From positions 48,024,521 to 48,088,520 of the forward strand of contig NC_088302.1 in the NCBI RefSeq assembly GCF_032854445.1: a stretch of 64,000 nucleotides of DNA, given 5' to 3'. A model generated the notes under the pieces. That model saw only the letters and a list, made by a program, of their open reading frames with translations, had not been told where the DNA came from and did no database searches. The stretch comes from Liolophura sinensis. Taxonomy: Eukaryota > Mollusca > Polyplacophora > Chitonida > Chitonidae. Each line of letters starts with the position of its first letter. Positions within the stretch are counted from its first letter, which is position 1. Position numbers and translations under genes: made by a program. Below, piece after piece: positions 1 through 20,839 of this stretch.

Positions 1-186
1 CAAGAAGCATCTCACCAATGTGGTCACTGTGAGTTCAGTCCAGCTCATGCTGGCTTCCTTTCCGGCCGTACATGGGACGGTCTTGCAGCAACCTGTGGAG
101 GGTTGTGGGTTTGCTCTGGGCTCTGCCCGGTTTCCTCCCACCACAATGCTGGCCGCAGTCGTATAAGTGAAGTAATCAAATAAATT
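1..186 (+). repeat. tRNA-derived SINE, 5' truncated by window edge
   Basis: Same family as the copies at 2143, 4760, 9955, 33738, 34922 and 36228. Shared landmarks are a B-box-like GTGAGTTCA stretch, the string agctcatgctggcttcc, a phrase like ctctgcccggtttcctccca, then gtataagtgaaatattcttgagtacggcgtaaaacacc-type sequence and an (AAAT)n tail. This copy lacks the tail core. Two short 3'-end fragments of the same family lie near 290-345 and 470-515. Confidence 0.7.
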
Positions 187-1052
187 TTCTTTGTCCTCTT
201 TAAGCGTTCTATCCTGTTACAATCATGTGATTTCTCTCAAATTTACCTGCCATCAACATAATTTCAAGAGTAAATTTACCTTTCATTTTTGAGTATGGCG
301 AGAAACACCAATGAAGTAAATAAATAAATAAATTTACCTTTCAAACGAACTTTGAAAAGATGTTTTCCACTTATTATATTGTTTATAGCAATGAAAGACA
401 AATAAATTAGACTATCATTTATTTTACCAGGGGTCGAAATAACACCTGTCTACCTCAGTTAAATCTTCTTGAGTAGAGCATGAAACACCAGTCCAACAAA
501 TAAATAATAAAATGTGAAGTTAATATTTATAGTCCCGATTTCTTCCTATCCCCCAAAAGTGTCCAGCTTTAGAACCGCATTGCTAACTTTTCTTGCTTGA
601 GGGATATGCCTGGTGTCGCAGGTGTAAAGGGGAGCAACTCTAAACACACACATACTGAAACGCACACAGGCCCGATGCTTTTCCTTGGTTGTTTCCCTTG
701 ACTGGGAGACTCATGCGTACACTAGTATAGACTGATCTCCTGTAAGTAAGTTTCGTATTGATGATCAACTGTGCATAAGTCCTAGTCCCGACAGAATCTT
801 GAATAAAAAGGGAACTGCTACTGAAACCAAATATTATTATAACACAGTAGACTGATGTTGCTTCGCCAAGGTGGTGATGTTGACGGAAAATAGTTTTGCT
901 AAACTGAAATTACATGTTCGCAAAATGCAACAATGGCCAATGGTAGTGCTAGCACAGAATAATTTCTAAAAGTCAGACTGATGGGGGGTAGGTAGATACC
1001 TGTATGTGACAGGTACAAAAAAATCTACCTGTCTCTATGACAGGCAGTTTTA

Positions 1053-9050
<7,998 letters not shown>

Positions 9051-9954
9051 CTTATAACAATCTCTCTGGCAATATCCCAATCATCAACCTCTTGGCACAT
9101 CATCAGACAGATACCACAGCAATCTGCATCTATGCAGCATCTATTCAAACGCTATAAAATATTTACAAATTACTCCTGATTTACAAAAAGCATCCATGGA
9201 AGTTGCTGACAGATTCTCCACCTGTAAAATAACAACAAATACAATAGCCCATTCTACGTCAAGAAAACTGAGATACATGTAAATAAAGGATATGTGTTGG
9301 GTAAGGTAAGAAGTCCATATCTAAAAGTATGCAACTTCCTTATAGCTAGTCTCCAAGGCACATTACACATGTTATGCCATCTGTAGAAGCTGGGTAGAAA
9401 TTGTGAACTGACTCATGGGAAATCTAATTTAAATGGCTCATACCAGAACTGACCACACCTTGAAACCGAAACTCTGTATGTAAAAACTTGATTTTGCTAA
9501 TCATTGTTGCTATGCAGTTAACAACCCATTGACTATTTAAATATTTCCAAGCGACTCTAAAACAATTACTATCAAAGACATTGTTGTCCTTTTTCAAAAC
9601 ACTCTGTTGTCGTAATTTTTTAAAGTGTATTTCAACACAAATGTGTTTGGAACATTTTTTCCCACCATGCATCAGCCATTTCTCAAATGTTTGCTGTGCA
9701 ATTAGAGTACATGAGACAGCAAAACAGTCAGCACAGCATACATAAATTTAGTCCGAATTATCTTACTAGAGCTTGGAGCAGTTATTGTGGTAAATCTGCA
9801 GCATGCTGCAGTTCTAGTCAGAAGTCGCTTCATTTAAAATCATTAAGAGTTTTAGTGTGTATGACGCGTGTGGACGTATAAAGCTGTCCGTGGGCACACA
9901 ATGGCAGGAACAAGTCAAGCATGATCGAGGTGTTGAAAACATGAAATATCGTTC
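9051..9954. other. Upstream region of BLM, no gene recognised
   Basis: Sequence 5' of the BLM start codon. A splice-acceptor-like stretch on the minus strand near 9220-9230 could mark a 5' untranslated exon, but nothing confirms it. No clear TATA box, CpG cluster or coding homology was seen. Confidence 0.4.
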
Positions 9955-10228
9955 AAAATGAATTTATTTATTTCAGTGGTATTTTACGCCGTACTCAAGA
10001 ATATTTCACTTATACGACAGCGGCCAGCATTATGGTGGGAGGAAACCGGGCACAGCCCAGGGGAAACCCACAACCATCCGCAGGTTGCTGACAGACCTTC
10101 CCACTTCCGGCTGGAGAGGAAGCCAGCATGAGCTGGACTTGAACTCACAGCGACCACATTGGTGAGAGACTCCTAGGTCATTACGCTGCGCTAGCGCGCT
10201 AACCGACTGAGCCATGGAGGCCCCTCGT
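9955..10228 (-). repeat. Full-length SINE with tRNA-like head
   Basis: The best complete copy in the window. Read on the minus strand it starts ggggcctccatggctcagtc, a tRNA-like A-box region (tggctcagtcggttagcgcg), followed by a B-box-like gagttcaagtcc, the conserved body, and an AAAT-rich tail at about 9960-9966. This defines the family as tRNA-derived. Confidence 0.8.
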
Positions 10229-11032
10229 TCAAAATGAACTTACCAGGCAAAAAAAAATAACTGTGGGCAAGGAGGGAATGCCTACAAGTGCTTGGATGTA
10301 GGTGGTAAGGTTGGTTATTTAGTGTTGGAACCATTATTCGGAAACTTTTAAAAACAGTGACTTCTGACTAGAAGCTTGCAGTCAGACTTATCACTCCCAT
10401 GTAGATTGCTAACCGTTAACTGCGCGACAAAAGTGTGTTGGTGCAAGTAAAACGCATGTCCACTGTCTTGACATCTTGTAGTTAATTCAGAACAATGCAG
10501 GATGAATGGAAATTGTGCTACAAACTAGTTTGATTTTAGAATCAGAAGAAAGTCTGCTTTCAACAATAGAAATTGTTGAAAATGGACCTCGACGTTAATT
10601 TAATTGAACTAGAGGTTACACAACAGTCCAGTTTGTCACCTGTTCAGATATCAGTATGAAAGTAGATTTCTATTTGATGTACCCCAGAGTCACAAATTAA
10701 ATCAAAATACATCCACCTGGATGCTACATTCACGCTAATCCAAATATCAGCAGGTCATTGAACGGTGTAACGAAAACCAGGACCTATATAACTTCCATAA
10801 TCTTGTACCAAATGACAAGAACTGAACACTAAATTAACAAATGTCCTTCTTCAACAGATAAATCAGTTAACTCACAAGCATACTTCAGTAATACATACTC
10901 TTACCAAACGGAAAAGCAACTTTGATCAAAATAACTATGATAAATTGCTTAAATTAAATTTTGTTTCTCCCGCCTTCACTTTCCGGACATCGATCACACC
11001 AAGGACATGCGCATAACTGTTTGTGGTAGCAG

Positions 11033-11070
11033 CTTCCTTTTACAGCCATATCAGAAAGCAGAAAATCTCG
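11033..11070 (+). promoter_or_regulatory. Candidate TOP-type first exon of the eL36 gene
   Basis: A pyrimidine run cttccttttac at 11033 resembles the 5'-TOP start of ribosomal protein mRNAs. It is followed after about 38 bases by a donor-like ctcg|gtatga. Ribosomal protein genes commonly have a short non-coding first exon, and the first coding exon at 13211 begins right after an acceptor AG, so an upstream non-coding exon must exist. Whether this is it is inference. Confidence 0.3.
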
Positions 11071-11079
11071 GTATGAAAC

Positions 11080-13005
11080 ACTTCAGCTAACAATCTTCGT
11101 TCATCACCAGATTATGAACAAGAATTTCATTATTCTACATCATTTCTGAAATAAACAAACTTTCATGAACATAGGACAACTGTTATTTTAACTTTAAACT
11201 TGGTGTGAAAACATGAATAAGTGCTTGAACGAAGACTTGTCATCTGAGTGAGAAACATAACGTGTGTACTAACGAAAGAAACGTACCGCAGTTACAGTGA
11301 AACGTATCTCCCAGTTAACATTGTGCCAAGACGTTAATGTACAGGAGCAACATTTCTGAAGCATTAAGTCGAAAAGTTCATGACGAGAGGCAAAGAAAAT
11401 ATGTAGTGTAATGTCACTGATGTGTACGATGAAGCTGTTTGGATTAACGAGCGAACAGTTGTGCAACAACAACATCAATGATAGATAAATATGTGAACAA
11501 AATCACAGTGGAACGAAATCAGCATGAAGTGGCAGCGTTTTAGGGCTATGCCTGGCGCTCAGTTGATCACCCTTAAGTGTTTACCATGTTTCTTTTGGCC
11601 CCAGGTCAGAACACTTCTACTGATATATCCTCGAATGATAGCCTCTAATGTAGGATATATGCGAGACTGCCACAGTACTATACAGGTGATCATTGAGGGC
11701 TCTGTGAATGCCCTGCATTAAGTACACACCGTCATGTTAAAGGCAACATTGAACTCCTTATTGAAAGAACAAAAAATGATCTTGTGAAAGGCTATGATAG
11801 AAACTACCTAAATTTCCCAATCTCTCTTAAAGCCTTAAAGAGATGGTACACATCTCCATTGAAGTGCATCATTGGATTTTCTCGACCAGACAGACCACGT
11901 GACATGGAAATTCTCTTTTACAGTGCATGCTCCAGTATTACAGACCTGGCCTGATAATGCGTGAAAAGCCAATCATGCATCGAGCTCCACATTTGACAAA
12001 TGTTATATGAATGGTGATTGGTATTTTAATGTGCTGAACGGTTTATGCTTGAATTGTTTTTATACATGGATGAGTGCATGGATATTCAGCAATTCGGTTG
12101 AAATCCCTTGAAAGAATCCGGTTTTAAAGGAACAATACATGGTGATTTGCTTCAAGCCTGTCGTCTGCACCAAACACACGGCATGCTGAAAGAAAGAGCA
12201 AGTATCAAGAGATAAATATCCATTCTCAAGCTTTTGTTATTTGCTCTTAAATCAATAGTTACTTAAAAGAAAAAATGGCTTGTGTAGATTGCTACTTTTC
12301 TTCACTGAAATTAAACACTGAGGTTTATTTCAACACGTTAGACATTTTGATGGCTCAGTATGTATATTCAGCAGTGTAAACAAGATGCTTCAGTCTGTGA
12401 TTTTGAAGTCTGGTTGGTTGAAATGTTCGGATGTGCCAAATTTCTCTTGGGCATAATATCTCACTGACTGGTAAATGTTGTAACAACAAAATCACAAAGG
12501 GTGAAAACCAGTAGAGGAGGTTTTGAGTTTGAACTCTTTTGTCGCTAGAGGTAAAAACAGTCCCACTAAGTCCAAAAGGGTAGGCAACCTTTGTTGACAT
12601 CATTTTACAGATCATCTGTCTCACCATGTTCCAGAGGTACAAATGATACCTCTTTCTGTCTGGATCTTACCTCTTTCTGATGAAAGAGACGTTGAGTTCA
12701 TAAGTTATCTCAGTTTTCTTTATAGTTTAATCTAAGGGGCTGTTTGTGAAGCCTTTTGTCAAATGCCTGTGTTATGCTGAATGCGATCACAGATAGTTGC
12801 CTAATACTTTTGACATGTCAAGTGTTACAGTAGGACTTTTTTACCTTAATTGGTAAAAGAGTTTGAACTCAAAACACCCCTAATGAGTAATGCTAAAGTC
12901 GTAGCAGCTTAAAGAGAGTTCAAAACATTTCAAAATGGTGGACATAGCTCATTATGGAGATACATATCTATGTCAGTGCATTTCCACTTAAAAGTTAGTT
13001 TACTT
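11080..13005. other. Non-coding stretch, probable eL36 intron 1
   Basis: No recognisable coding homology, RNA gene or transposon core. ORFs here are short and show no conserved motif. Confidence 0.4.
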
Positions 13006-13009
13006 CATC

Positions 13010-13128
13010 GTGGCTTTCCTCCAGGCTTTGTCCAGTTTCCTCTCACCATAATGTTGGCCTCCATTATATTGGTGAAATATTTTTTAGTGCAGCATGACGC
13101 TCCAACCAGATCAAATAAATAAATATTT
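13010..13128 (+). repeat. SINE 3' fragment
   Basis: Holds the 3' half of the SINE: ggctttgtccagtttcctct, ccataatgttggc, ggtgaaatattttttagtgc, then a caaataaataaat tail. The 5' head is missing. Confidence 0.6.
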
Positions 13129-13213
13129 TACTTTAAGTAAATTCCATTTGCACAATATCTGTGAACTTGATTGTTTGGACTGAGGTCATATGCATGTGTT
13201 TGTGCTTCAGAAT

Positions 13214-15149
13214 ATGGCGATCCGCTACAACATGGCCGTTGGCCTGAACAAAGGCCACAAAGTTACAGTCAACCCAACAGGTGCCAGGAAATTGAGACAA
13301 AATCGCAACAAAGGGGTAAGAAACCGGTTATAGTTTATGGCAGAAGTGGTGCTGAGTTCAATCCTTGCTTTGCACAGAAACTAAGTGGTTGATGGCACTT
13401 GTAGGTCCATTTATGCAATCTGACCATTATTGAAGACCACCTATTCAATGACATCAGCCATGGGGAAAGTTTGGTGGTCCCTCCCGGCTGTCCGGTTCCT
13501 GCCACTGATGAAAAAATTCCTAAGTTTTGGCTTATAACAGTAAAACGGAAAAAGATCGAAGAATCCACCTGGTAATTAGTTATAAAGGACAGGTGTATTT
13601 ATGGTAATGCATAATTCAGACTTCAAAGTGTTTTGGCTGGATTTTGCTGGACTGAGAATCACAGCCTCTTTTTCTGACCAAACATGTCATTTGCTGCAAT
13701 ACAGAGCTCTCTTTCTGGATTGTCAGTGATTTAACATCAGGATGTTAACTGTGAGAAACTACAGTGTAGGTTGTGTCACCTCGATCTCTTCATATAATAT
13801 TAATTAATGTGTTCTAGACCATTTCATAAATTTCAGTGAAATATACGCCCCCCCCCCCCCCACCCGGACAATGTATAGCTCATTTGATTGCTACCACTAA
13901 AGCTCATTATATGTAAAATAGGTACAGAAATTTTCACTTCAGTATTGTGTGGTATGTTGTTGTAGATTAATCGCTATCTTCCTTTGTGTTTTCAGAGAGG
14001 CACAAAGCGTGCCAAATTTGTCCGTGATCTTGTGCGAGAAATTGCTGGCCATGCTCCATATGAAAAACGATGCATGGAATTGTTGAGGATTTCCAAGGAC
14101 AAAAGAGCCTTGAAATTCTGCAAACGCCGGGTAGGTTTTCAGTTGTAAATACAGATCAAGTAATGTGAAGTTTAGACTCTCTTCATATTTTTATAGTATG
14201 GTTTCATGATTTAATTGATCTCTCTTATTCCTGTTGGAAAGCAAGCTTGAAAACCCAAGGCCATGTATATGGCCAGATAAATTTGTGCAAAGCCGTATTT
14301 AGGTCATGCCCTAATTAAGGGCAAAGATTACACTAGCATAAAGTACATGTCAGATGAAAGACCATTAAATATTTTTCGGGAAAATAGTTTGATTTATTTT
14401 TTTAGAATATTTTTCCACCTAGTAAAATGCATTTAAAACTTTGGATTCCACTGTACCCTTTTCTGACCATGTTGGGACCAGCGATCATTTCAGGTATTTG
14501 CCACTTGACACACAGATTACCATATTTCATCATTCAGAATGTATTTTTATTTAGAGACCTGAAAGCATTATGTCTCTAGTGTGTCACCTACCTAATGAAG
14601 GATGGTAGTTTTCTCCAGGCACTTTGCTTTTTTCCATTTATATGGTTGATTGTCATCATAAAAGTAAAGAAAATTCTTGAGTACAACGTTGTATGCCAGT
14701 CAAGATATCCAAACCCATGTAATTACTATATTTCACCTAAAGTTTAGCATTTTTCAAGGAAAATATTTTGGTTGATGGATTCATGCACTTTATAGTGACA
14801 CTTCAGAGCCTAAAACCTTTAATGTGGACACCAAAAGTGTCATTTTAAGGCCTTTAAGTGCTTCTGAAAGTGTATATTTACATTCTAAATTTAAGGTGAA
14901 ACACAATATTCATTAAAAGGAAAAGCTCTTTTTCTGACAATATTCTGCTTCTGTTTCTGACAATATTCTGCTTCTGTTTCTGACCACACTCTCTTATTTT
15001 AGGTTTTACTACATACGCCTGTTTTGTATTTGATCAATTTCTCTTGTGTATGTTTTTAGTTGGGTTCCCACATCCGTGCTAAGAGGAAGAGGGAAGAAAT
15101 GCAGGCCACCCTCCAGAAGCTCAGAAAAGCCCAGAAGGAACATAAGTGA
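13214..15149 (+). CDS. RPL36: Large-subunit ribosomal protein eL36
   Basis: Structural protein of the 60S cytosolic ribosomal subunit. Coding exons are 13214-13315, 13996-14130 and 15060-15149, all with GT/AG borders and phase-0 junctions, giving 108 residues; human eL36 is 105. The N-terminus [18 protein letters not shown] is nearly the animal consensus. Exon 2 carries [19 protein letters not shown] and [13 protein letters not shown], and exon 3 has [12 protein letters not shown]. The protein is strongly basic, as expected. A polyadenylation signal follows 24 bases after the stop. The region between '[10 protein letters not shown]' and exon 2 diverges from vertebrates. Nothing suggests a processed pseudogene: introns are present and the frame is open. 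Confidence 0.97.
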
Positions 15150-15172
15150 TTCTAGTTTCTTGTTTCATACTA

Positions 15173-15178
15173 AATAAA
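15173..15178 (+). terminator. Polyadenylation signal of eL36
   Basis: AATAAA hexamer 24 bases after the eL36 stop codon, in the sequence actaaataaaattctc. Confidence 0.85.
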
Positions 15179-15469
15179 ATTCTCTGACATGGATGGCAGA
15201 TGACGACTTTTGTTTTTATTGGATTTGGAGACAACACTTTCGTAAGAGTTATGGCTGTAACACCAGACCATGTTGTAGGGAAGTGTAAGGTTTTTTTCTG
15301 TTCTCATTTTCGTATTTACATAATCATGCCCATGCCATGTATCAGTGAAATTTACTATGGTGTGGCCCAAAGTACACAGAGAAATCAAGGAACAGTATTT
15401 GCACCCTAACATGTCTGAGGTTAATTCAAGTAAGTTGGTGGTGATTTGGGTATACCAAGTGGTGAAGAG

Positions 15470-16220
15470 GTGTATTGTATGGCTGGGTGGGACTAAGACT
15501 GGATGGGCCATTCTGTCTTGTGTGTATTGCGTGGCTTTGTGGAACCAAGACTGGAAGGGCCATTCTGTCTTGTGTGACTGGGTGGGACTTAGACCGAATG
15601 GGCCATTCTGTCTTGTGTGTGTAGTGTGGGTCTGTGGGACTAAGACCAGATGGGCCATTCTGTCTTGTGTGACTGGGTGGAACTAAGATCGAATGGGCCA
15701 TTCTGTCTTATGTGTATCCTGTGGCTTTGTGGAACCAAGACCGGAGGAGTCATGCTGTCTGTATGGCTAGGTGGGACGAAGACCTTATTGGCAATGTTTT
15801 CTGTGTGTATAGCGTGACTGGGTGGGACTAAGACCGGATGGGCCAATCTGTCTTGTGTGACTGGGTGGAACTAAGATCGAATGGGCCATTTTGTCTTATG
15901 TGTATCCTGTGGCTTTGTGGAACCAAGACCGGAGGAGTCATGCTGTCTGTATGGCTAGGTGGGACAAAGACCTTATTGGCAATGTTTTCTGTGTGTATTG
16001 TGTGACTGGGTGGGACAAAGCCTCGATGGGCCATTCTGTCTTGTGTGACTGGGTGGGACTAAGAGCGAATGGGCCATTCTGTCTTGTGTATATTGTATGG
16101 CTTTGTGGAATCAAGACTGGATGGGTCATGCTGTCTGTGGTTAAATGGGACTAAGACCTTATTGGCAATGTTGTCTGTGCGCTGCCTGTCTGCATTGCTT
16201 GGCTGGGTTGGACTGACTGG
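15470..16220. repeat. Higher-order tandem repeat, 188-bp unit built of ~45-bp subunits
   Basis: Subunits read like gggccattctgtcttgtgtg followed by actgggtgggactaagacc. A larger 188-bp period is visible: the string aactaagatcgaatgggcca occurs at 15681 and again at 15869. ORFs on both strands are side effects of the repeat. The array starts just 3' of eL36. Confidence 0.9.
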
Positions 16221-16239
16221 ATGGGCAATGCTGTCTCAC

Positions 16240-16500
16240 TTACGGTAACTTGAGTGAGCTTCGGTTACTTAATGGTTAAAGACCCGTATCAGTATAATGG
16301 CTCGGGTGGGGCGGCTAACTTCCCTTCAGTAAGTCGTCTCAGTGAAGCAGCACTAGATAAAAGAGTGGTGAAAATCCGTCCTGCATCAAGGAGGCAGAAT
16401 ACATGCACTCTAAGGACTCATTCGTTGTCATATGGTTGAAAAATATGAAAAAAATTGTGAAGTATGGTGTTAAACCCTAAGCACTCACTCATACGTCCAC
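16240..16500 (+). repeat. Dispersed repeat family B
   Basis: Shares agtcgtctcagtgaagcagc, agtataatggctcgggtggg and a 3' end like gttaaaccctaagcactcac with the copy at 33070-33390 and, inverted, with 2590-2870. Confidence 0.65.
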
Positions 16501-18335
16501 AGATGTCAGGGAAGACGCATAACGTAGTCAAAAGTCGAACTTCTACAAGTCCGTAGGAGTCAGGGAGCACAAACAACATAGTCAAAAGTCGCACTCCTAC
16601 AAGTCAAGAGTGAGGGAGCAAACCTAACATAGTCAATAATAACTCTCCAACAAGCCCGGAAGAGTCGTGTAGCACACACAGTTTGCTGGAAGGTCAATTG
16701 CCGCACTCCTACATGTCAGTAAGAGTCAGGCAGCACACCTAACATAGTCAACAGCCGCACTATTACAAATCAATAACGGGGAGCACATATAACATAGCCA
16801 GTAATCGCACTCCTAGAAGTATATAACAATCAGGGAGCACACATAACATTATCAGTAATCACACTCCTAGAAGTACATAACAATCAGGGAGCAAAAATAA
16901 CATAGTCAGTTATCGCACTCCTAGAAGTACATAACAATCAGGGAGCACACATAACATAGTCAGTTATCGCACTCCTAGAAGTACATAACAATCAGGGAGC
17001 ACACATAACATTATCAGTAATCGCACTCCTAAAAGTACATAACAATCAGGAAGCACACATAACATGGTAATTGCGCTCCTAGAAGTACATAACAATCAGG
17101 GAGCACACATAACAGTCAGTAATCGCACTCCTAGAAGTACATAACAATCAGGGAGCACACATAACATAGTCAGTTATCGCACTCCTAGAAGTACATAACA
17201 ATCAGGGAGCACACATAACATTATCAGTAATCGCACTCCTAGAAGTACATAACAATCAGGGAGCACACATAACATTATCCGTAATCGCACTCCTAGAAGT
17301 ACATAACAATCAGGGAGCACACATAACATAGTCAGTAATCGCACTCCTAGAAGTACATAACAATCAGGAAGCACACATAACATAGTTATCGAACTCCTAG
17401 AAGTACATAACAATCAGGGAGCACACATAACATAGTCAGTAATCGCACTCCTAGAAGTACATAACAATCAGGGAGCACACATAACATAGTAATCACACTC
17501 CTAGAAGTACATAACAATCGGGGAGCACACATAACATTATCAGTAATCGCACTCCTAGAAGTACATAACAATCAGGGCGCACACATAACATAGTCAGTAA
17601 TCGCACTCCTAGAAGTACATAACAATTAGGGAGCACACATAACATTATCCGTAATCGCACTCCTAGAAGTACATAACAATCAGGGAGCACACATAACATA
17701 GTCAGTGATCGCACTCCTAGAAGTACATAACAATCGGGGAGGACACATAATATAGTCAGTAATCGCACTCCTAGAAGTATATAACAATCAGGGAGCAAAC
17801 ATAACATATTCAGTTATGGCACTCCTAGAAGTACATAACAATCAGGGAGCACACATAACATAGTCAGTTATCGCACTCCTAGAAGTACATAACAATTAGG
17901 GAGCACACATAACATATTCAGTTATCGCACTCCTAGAAGTACATAAGAGTCAGGGAGCACACATAACATAGTCAGTAATCGTACCCCTAGAAGTACATAA
18001 CAATCAGGAAGCACACATAATATAGTCAGTAATCGCACTCCTAGAAGTACATAACAATCAGGGAGCACACATAACATATTCAGTTATCGCACTCCTAGAA
18101 GTACATAACAATCAGGGAGCACACATCACATATTCAGTTATCGCACTCCTAGAAGTAGGCCTACATAAGAGTCAGGGACCACACCTAACATAGTCAGTCA
18201 ACAGTCGCACTCCTAGAAGTCCATAAGAATCGGGTAGCACACAGAACTTGGTCAATTGCCGCACTCCTGCAAGTTAGTAAGAGTCAGGGAGCACACATAA
18301 CATAGTCGACAGTCGCACTCCTATGTGAAAGTGAT
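16500..18335. repeat. 54-bp satellite array
   Basis: About 30 copies of a 54-bp unit containing cgcactcctagaagtacata and caatcagggagcacacataa. The 54-bp step is seen for example between cctag at 17292 and 17346. The centre is homogeneous; edges (16500-16800 and 18180-18335) are diverged, with longer units and ccaataacgg-type variants, as expected when unequal exchange homogenises the middle. Because 54 is a multiple of three, the minus strand gives artificial long ORFs. Confidence 0.95.
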
Positions 18336-18543
18336 CACCTCAACAGACATTTGATCAGTTATGAAGTTCCATGGAAAGATTTCAAGTGCACAGGAAATGA
18401 TGGAATGAGGGACGGGAAAATTTAAACCACCTTTCATATTACGTCCTTCAACAGCAGTTCTGGTGCTCTAGTATTTTTACTTTCAAAAACAAAACAAAAG
18501 AGCCGTACCAAAAGCGACATCATTGTATTCTAACCAAAAAAGA

Positions 18544-18680
18544 CCAGGGTCCAGTTTCACGAATCTCTTTTAACCTTACGAGCTCGCAACTACCATGACG
18601 ACGCAATGCCTACAGTACTGGTTGCCGTGGTAGTTAAGTGAACGTTAAGAGTGCTTCGTGAAACCGTTTCCTGGCCCTGG
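18544..18680. mobile_element. Short hairpin MITE
   Basis: The segment starts ccagggtccagtttcacgaa and ends ttcgtgaaaccgtttcctgg then ccctgg. The two ends are inverted copies of each other, and the inner parts (ctaccatgac / gttgccgtggtag) pair too, so the whole 137 bp can fold as one hairpin. No clear target duplication was seen. A non-autonomous DNA transposon is the best reading. Confidence 0.7.
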
Positions 18681-18739
18681 AAGCGCGAAGCGATTTTAGA
18701 CATAAGTATATAGACCACAAATTACTCTTCCCTTGACTG

Positions 18740-19600
18740 TTTCTGGGACAGAGGTTAAACGAGTCAGAGAGTTAAAATTTCTTGGATTTATGTTTAACGA
18801 AGAGCCAAATTGGACGTCACACATGAAGTGTCTTCCTAAAAGGTCTCGGGGAATCTAGGTTTACTAAACACCATTAAGGACTCGGTGAATAAAAAAACAC
18901 TTTTTATCCTTTATTATTCTTTGATCTACTATTATTTTTCATACGGGAATATTTTGTGGGCAAACACGTATAAGTCGCACTTGCAGCCTCTGTAAATATT
19001 GCACAAACGCGCTATTCGAATTGTGACTATGTTTAAGTCCCTAAAAAACACAAAACCACTTTTTTATACTCTTGAAATTCTGCCCTTATTACAGTATTAC
19101 CACCTAGCTTTAATAATTACATTATTAAAAACATTGACGTACGTTACTATGGCACAACACGTCGGCGATTGGATCTGTATCGAACCCCTTTTAAAAGTAA
19201 TCTGTCCTATTGTTCACTTAAAGTATCTGGCCCTCGGGAATGGAACAAACTCCCTTCATACTTACGCAAAATTCAGTCAATTTCCTTATTCAAATCTAAA
19301 CTGAAATCGTATATGCTGCAGCACTTGTTCTCCGTTTAGTCTAACACACAATGATATACTTGATAGTCGTTACTATAAGCACCTGTATATATTATTTATT
19401 TACCTTTTTCACAGGAACAGAAAATCACGATGTTTATAATCACCATAGTTCACATGCCTGTATTATATACAAATTGTATGTTGATGGGGCAAAGCAAGCT
19501 CCATGGAGCTTTATTCCTGCCAGTATGTTTCTCTATGTTTATATGAATATTATGTTTTGTATATTATATTGGTGAATAAACAAACAAACAAATAAGTCGG
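18740..19600 (+). mobile_element. LINE (non-LTR) reverse transcriptase 3' fragment, decayed
   Basis: Reading plus-strand frames piecewise gives the C-terminal end of a jockey/CR1/RTE-type reverse transcriptase ORF: FLGFMFNEEPNWTSHM, an SYGNIFWAN-like segment, then HKRAIRIVTM at about 19000, and further down a WNKLPS-type motif after frame shifts. The 3' end is a simple tail with aataaacaaacaaacaaata at about 19574. The 5' part is missing and several frameshifts break the frame. Confidence 0.7.
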
Positions 19601-20213
19601 AATTTTGTATTAAATTTGGTAAGTCCCTTCCCGTTGTTTTAGCTGACATTTTTTGTTCAATATCTTACACAGAACTTAAGTTGTCAAGCAATATTTTGAC
19701 CCCGTTAGATGAGAAATAACAATTTTAAAGTAATTTTAAATTTTGACGTAAGTCTAAGATTGCTTCGTGATCCCGGGGCCAGCACTTTAAGTCATCCATT
19801 TTCTCATAAGATAAATTCACTAATCACCTTTCAGATAGATTACTATTTCTTTTCCATAGCTGCTGTTAAGTGACATAATGGAGGAGGAGCCAACAACCTC
19901 GTGACCCAAAATCTGTTGCTTATTGGCTGCACGTGAAAGTCTTAACATGCGCAGCACAGTTTCGATCAATCGTGACAAATTTTATTGCTAGAAGTCCCAT
20001 GTTTTATCCCATAGCTTCAGGGAAAACGTATTACAGGAAACAGTGTTAGCAAACAAAACAAATAGAAATTGTTTCGATATGTCATTTATCGGCATTGTTA
20101 CAGCATGGATGGACTGAACAAAATCTCTGTATATAAGCCTACACTATATTTTCCTATATTTAACAAAAACACAAAAGCACTGTAACTGCATTTCCAAAGA
20201 CATCTGATTTATT

Positions 20214-20400
20214 TATTTCTTTGGAGTTTTACGCCGCACTCAAGAATATTTTATTTATACTACGGCAGCCAGCATTATGTTGGAAGAAAACTGGGCATAG
20301 CCCGAGAAAAACCCATGACCATCCATAGGTTCCTAGCAGACCTTTCCACGTACGGTTGTGATGGCGTGCTAACCCCCTCGGCCACGAAGCCCCCTCCCCC
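20214..20400 (-). repeat. SINE copy
   Basis: Starts with the tail (tttatttatttctttggagt), then cgcactcaagaatatttta and agccagcattatgttgga; ends near ggccacgaagccccc. Diverged. Confidence 0.65.
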
Positions 20401-20465
20401 CTCTTCCAGATAAATATAATAGATTCCCATAACGGCTGTACAAATACACATGATTGCTATATCAA

Positions 20466-20600
20466 TAAATTTATTTATTTATTTGAATGTTTTTTTTAGG
20501 CCGTACTCAAGAATATTAAACGGCGGCCAGCGATCTGGTGATAGGAAACCGGTAAGAGCCCGGGAGAAACCAATGACTATCCGCATGTGTTAATTTATAC
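20466..20600 (-). repeat. SINE 3' fragment
   Basis: Tail atttatttatttgaatgttt followed by ccgtactcaagaatatta and a short diverged body. Lies 70 bases from the preceding copy, same orientation. Confidence 0.55.
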
Positions 20601-20839
20601 CTCCATGGTTTCAGCCGGTAAAGCTGTAGTGGAATTGTAAGGTGAAGATGAGTGTAGGATCTTCTTTCTTGTCAGGATCATATTCGTCAGAGATGATTAT
20701 TTCCAATAATCCGGGCCTTAAGAAACTACTTCAACAACTATTAGCCTGCACTAACAAAGCAGGGAATGAATTCAAGAAACACGTTAATCTGAATTGAATA
20801 GATAAATTATAACCACAGCTTTATTACTGAAAATTACAT

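Noticed and set aside
15170..16154. Overlapping ORFs on both strands in the 188-bp repeat
   Set aside because: Both strands are open only because of the tandem repeat; products are simple repeats starting inside the array 3' of eL36.
17174..17807. Long minus-strand ORFs with repeated MLCVLPDCYVLLGVR-like units
   Set aside because: They are the 54-bp satellite read in frame; the unit is a multiple of three, so a stop-free frame repeats. No other coding signal.
16500..18335. CRISPR-like array
   Set aside because: Direct repeats run without unique spacers, and the DNA is from an animal nucleus.
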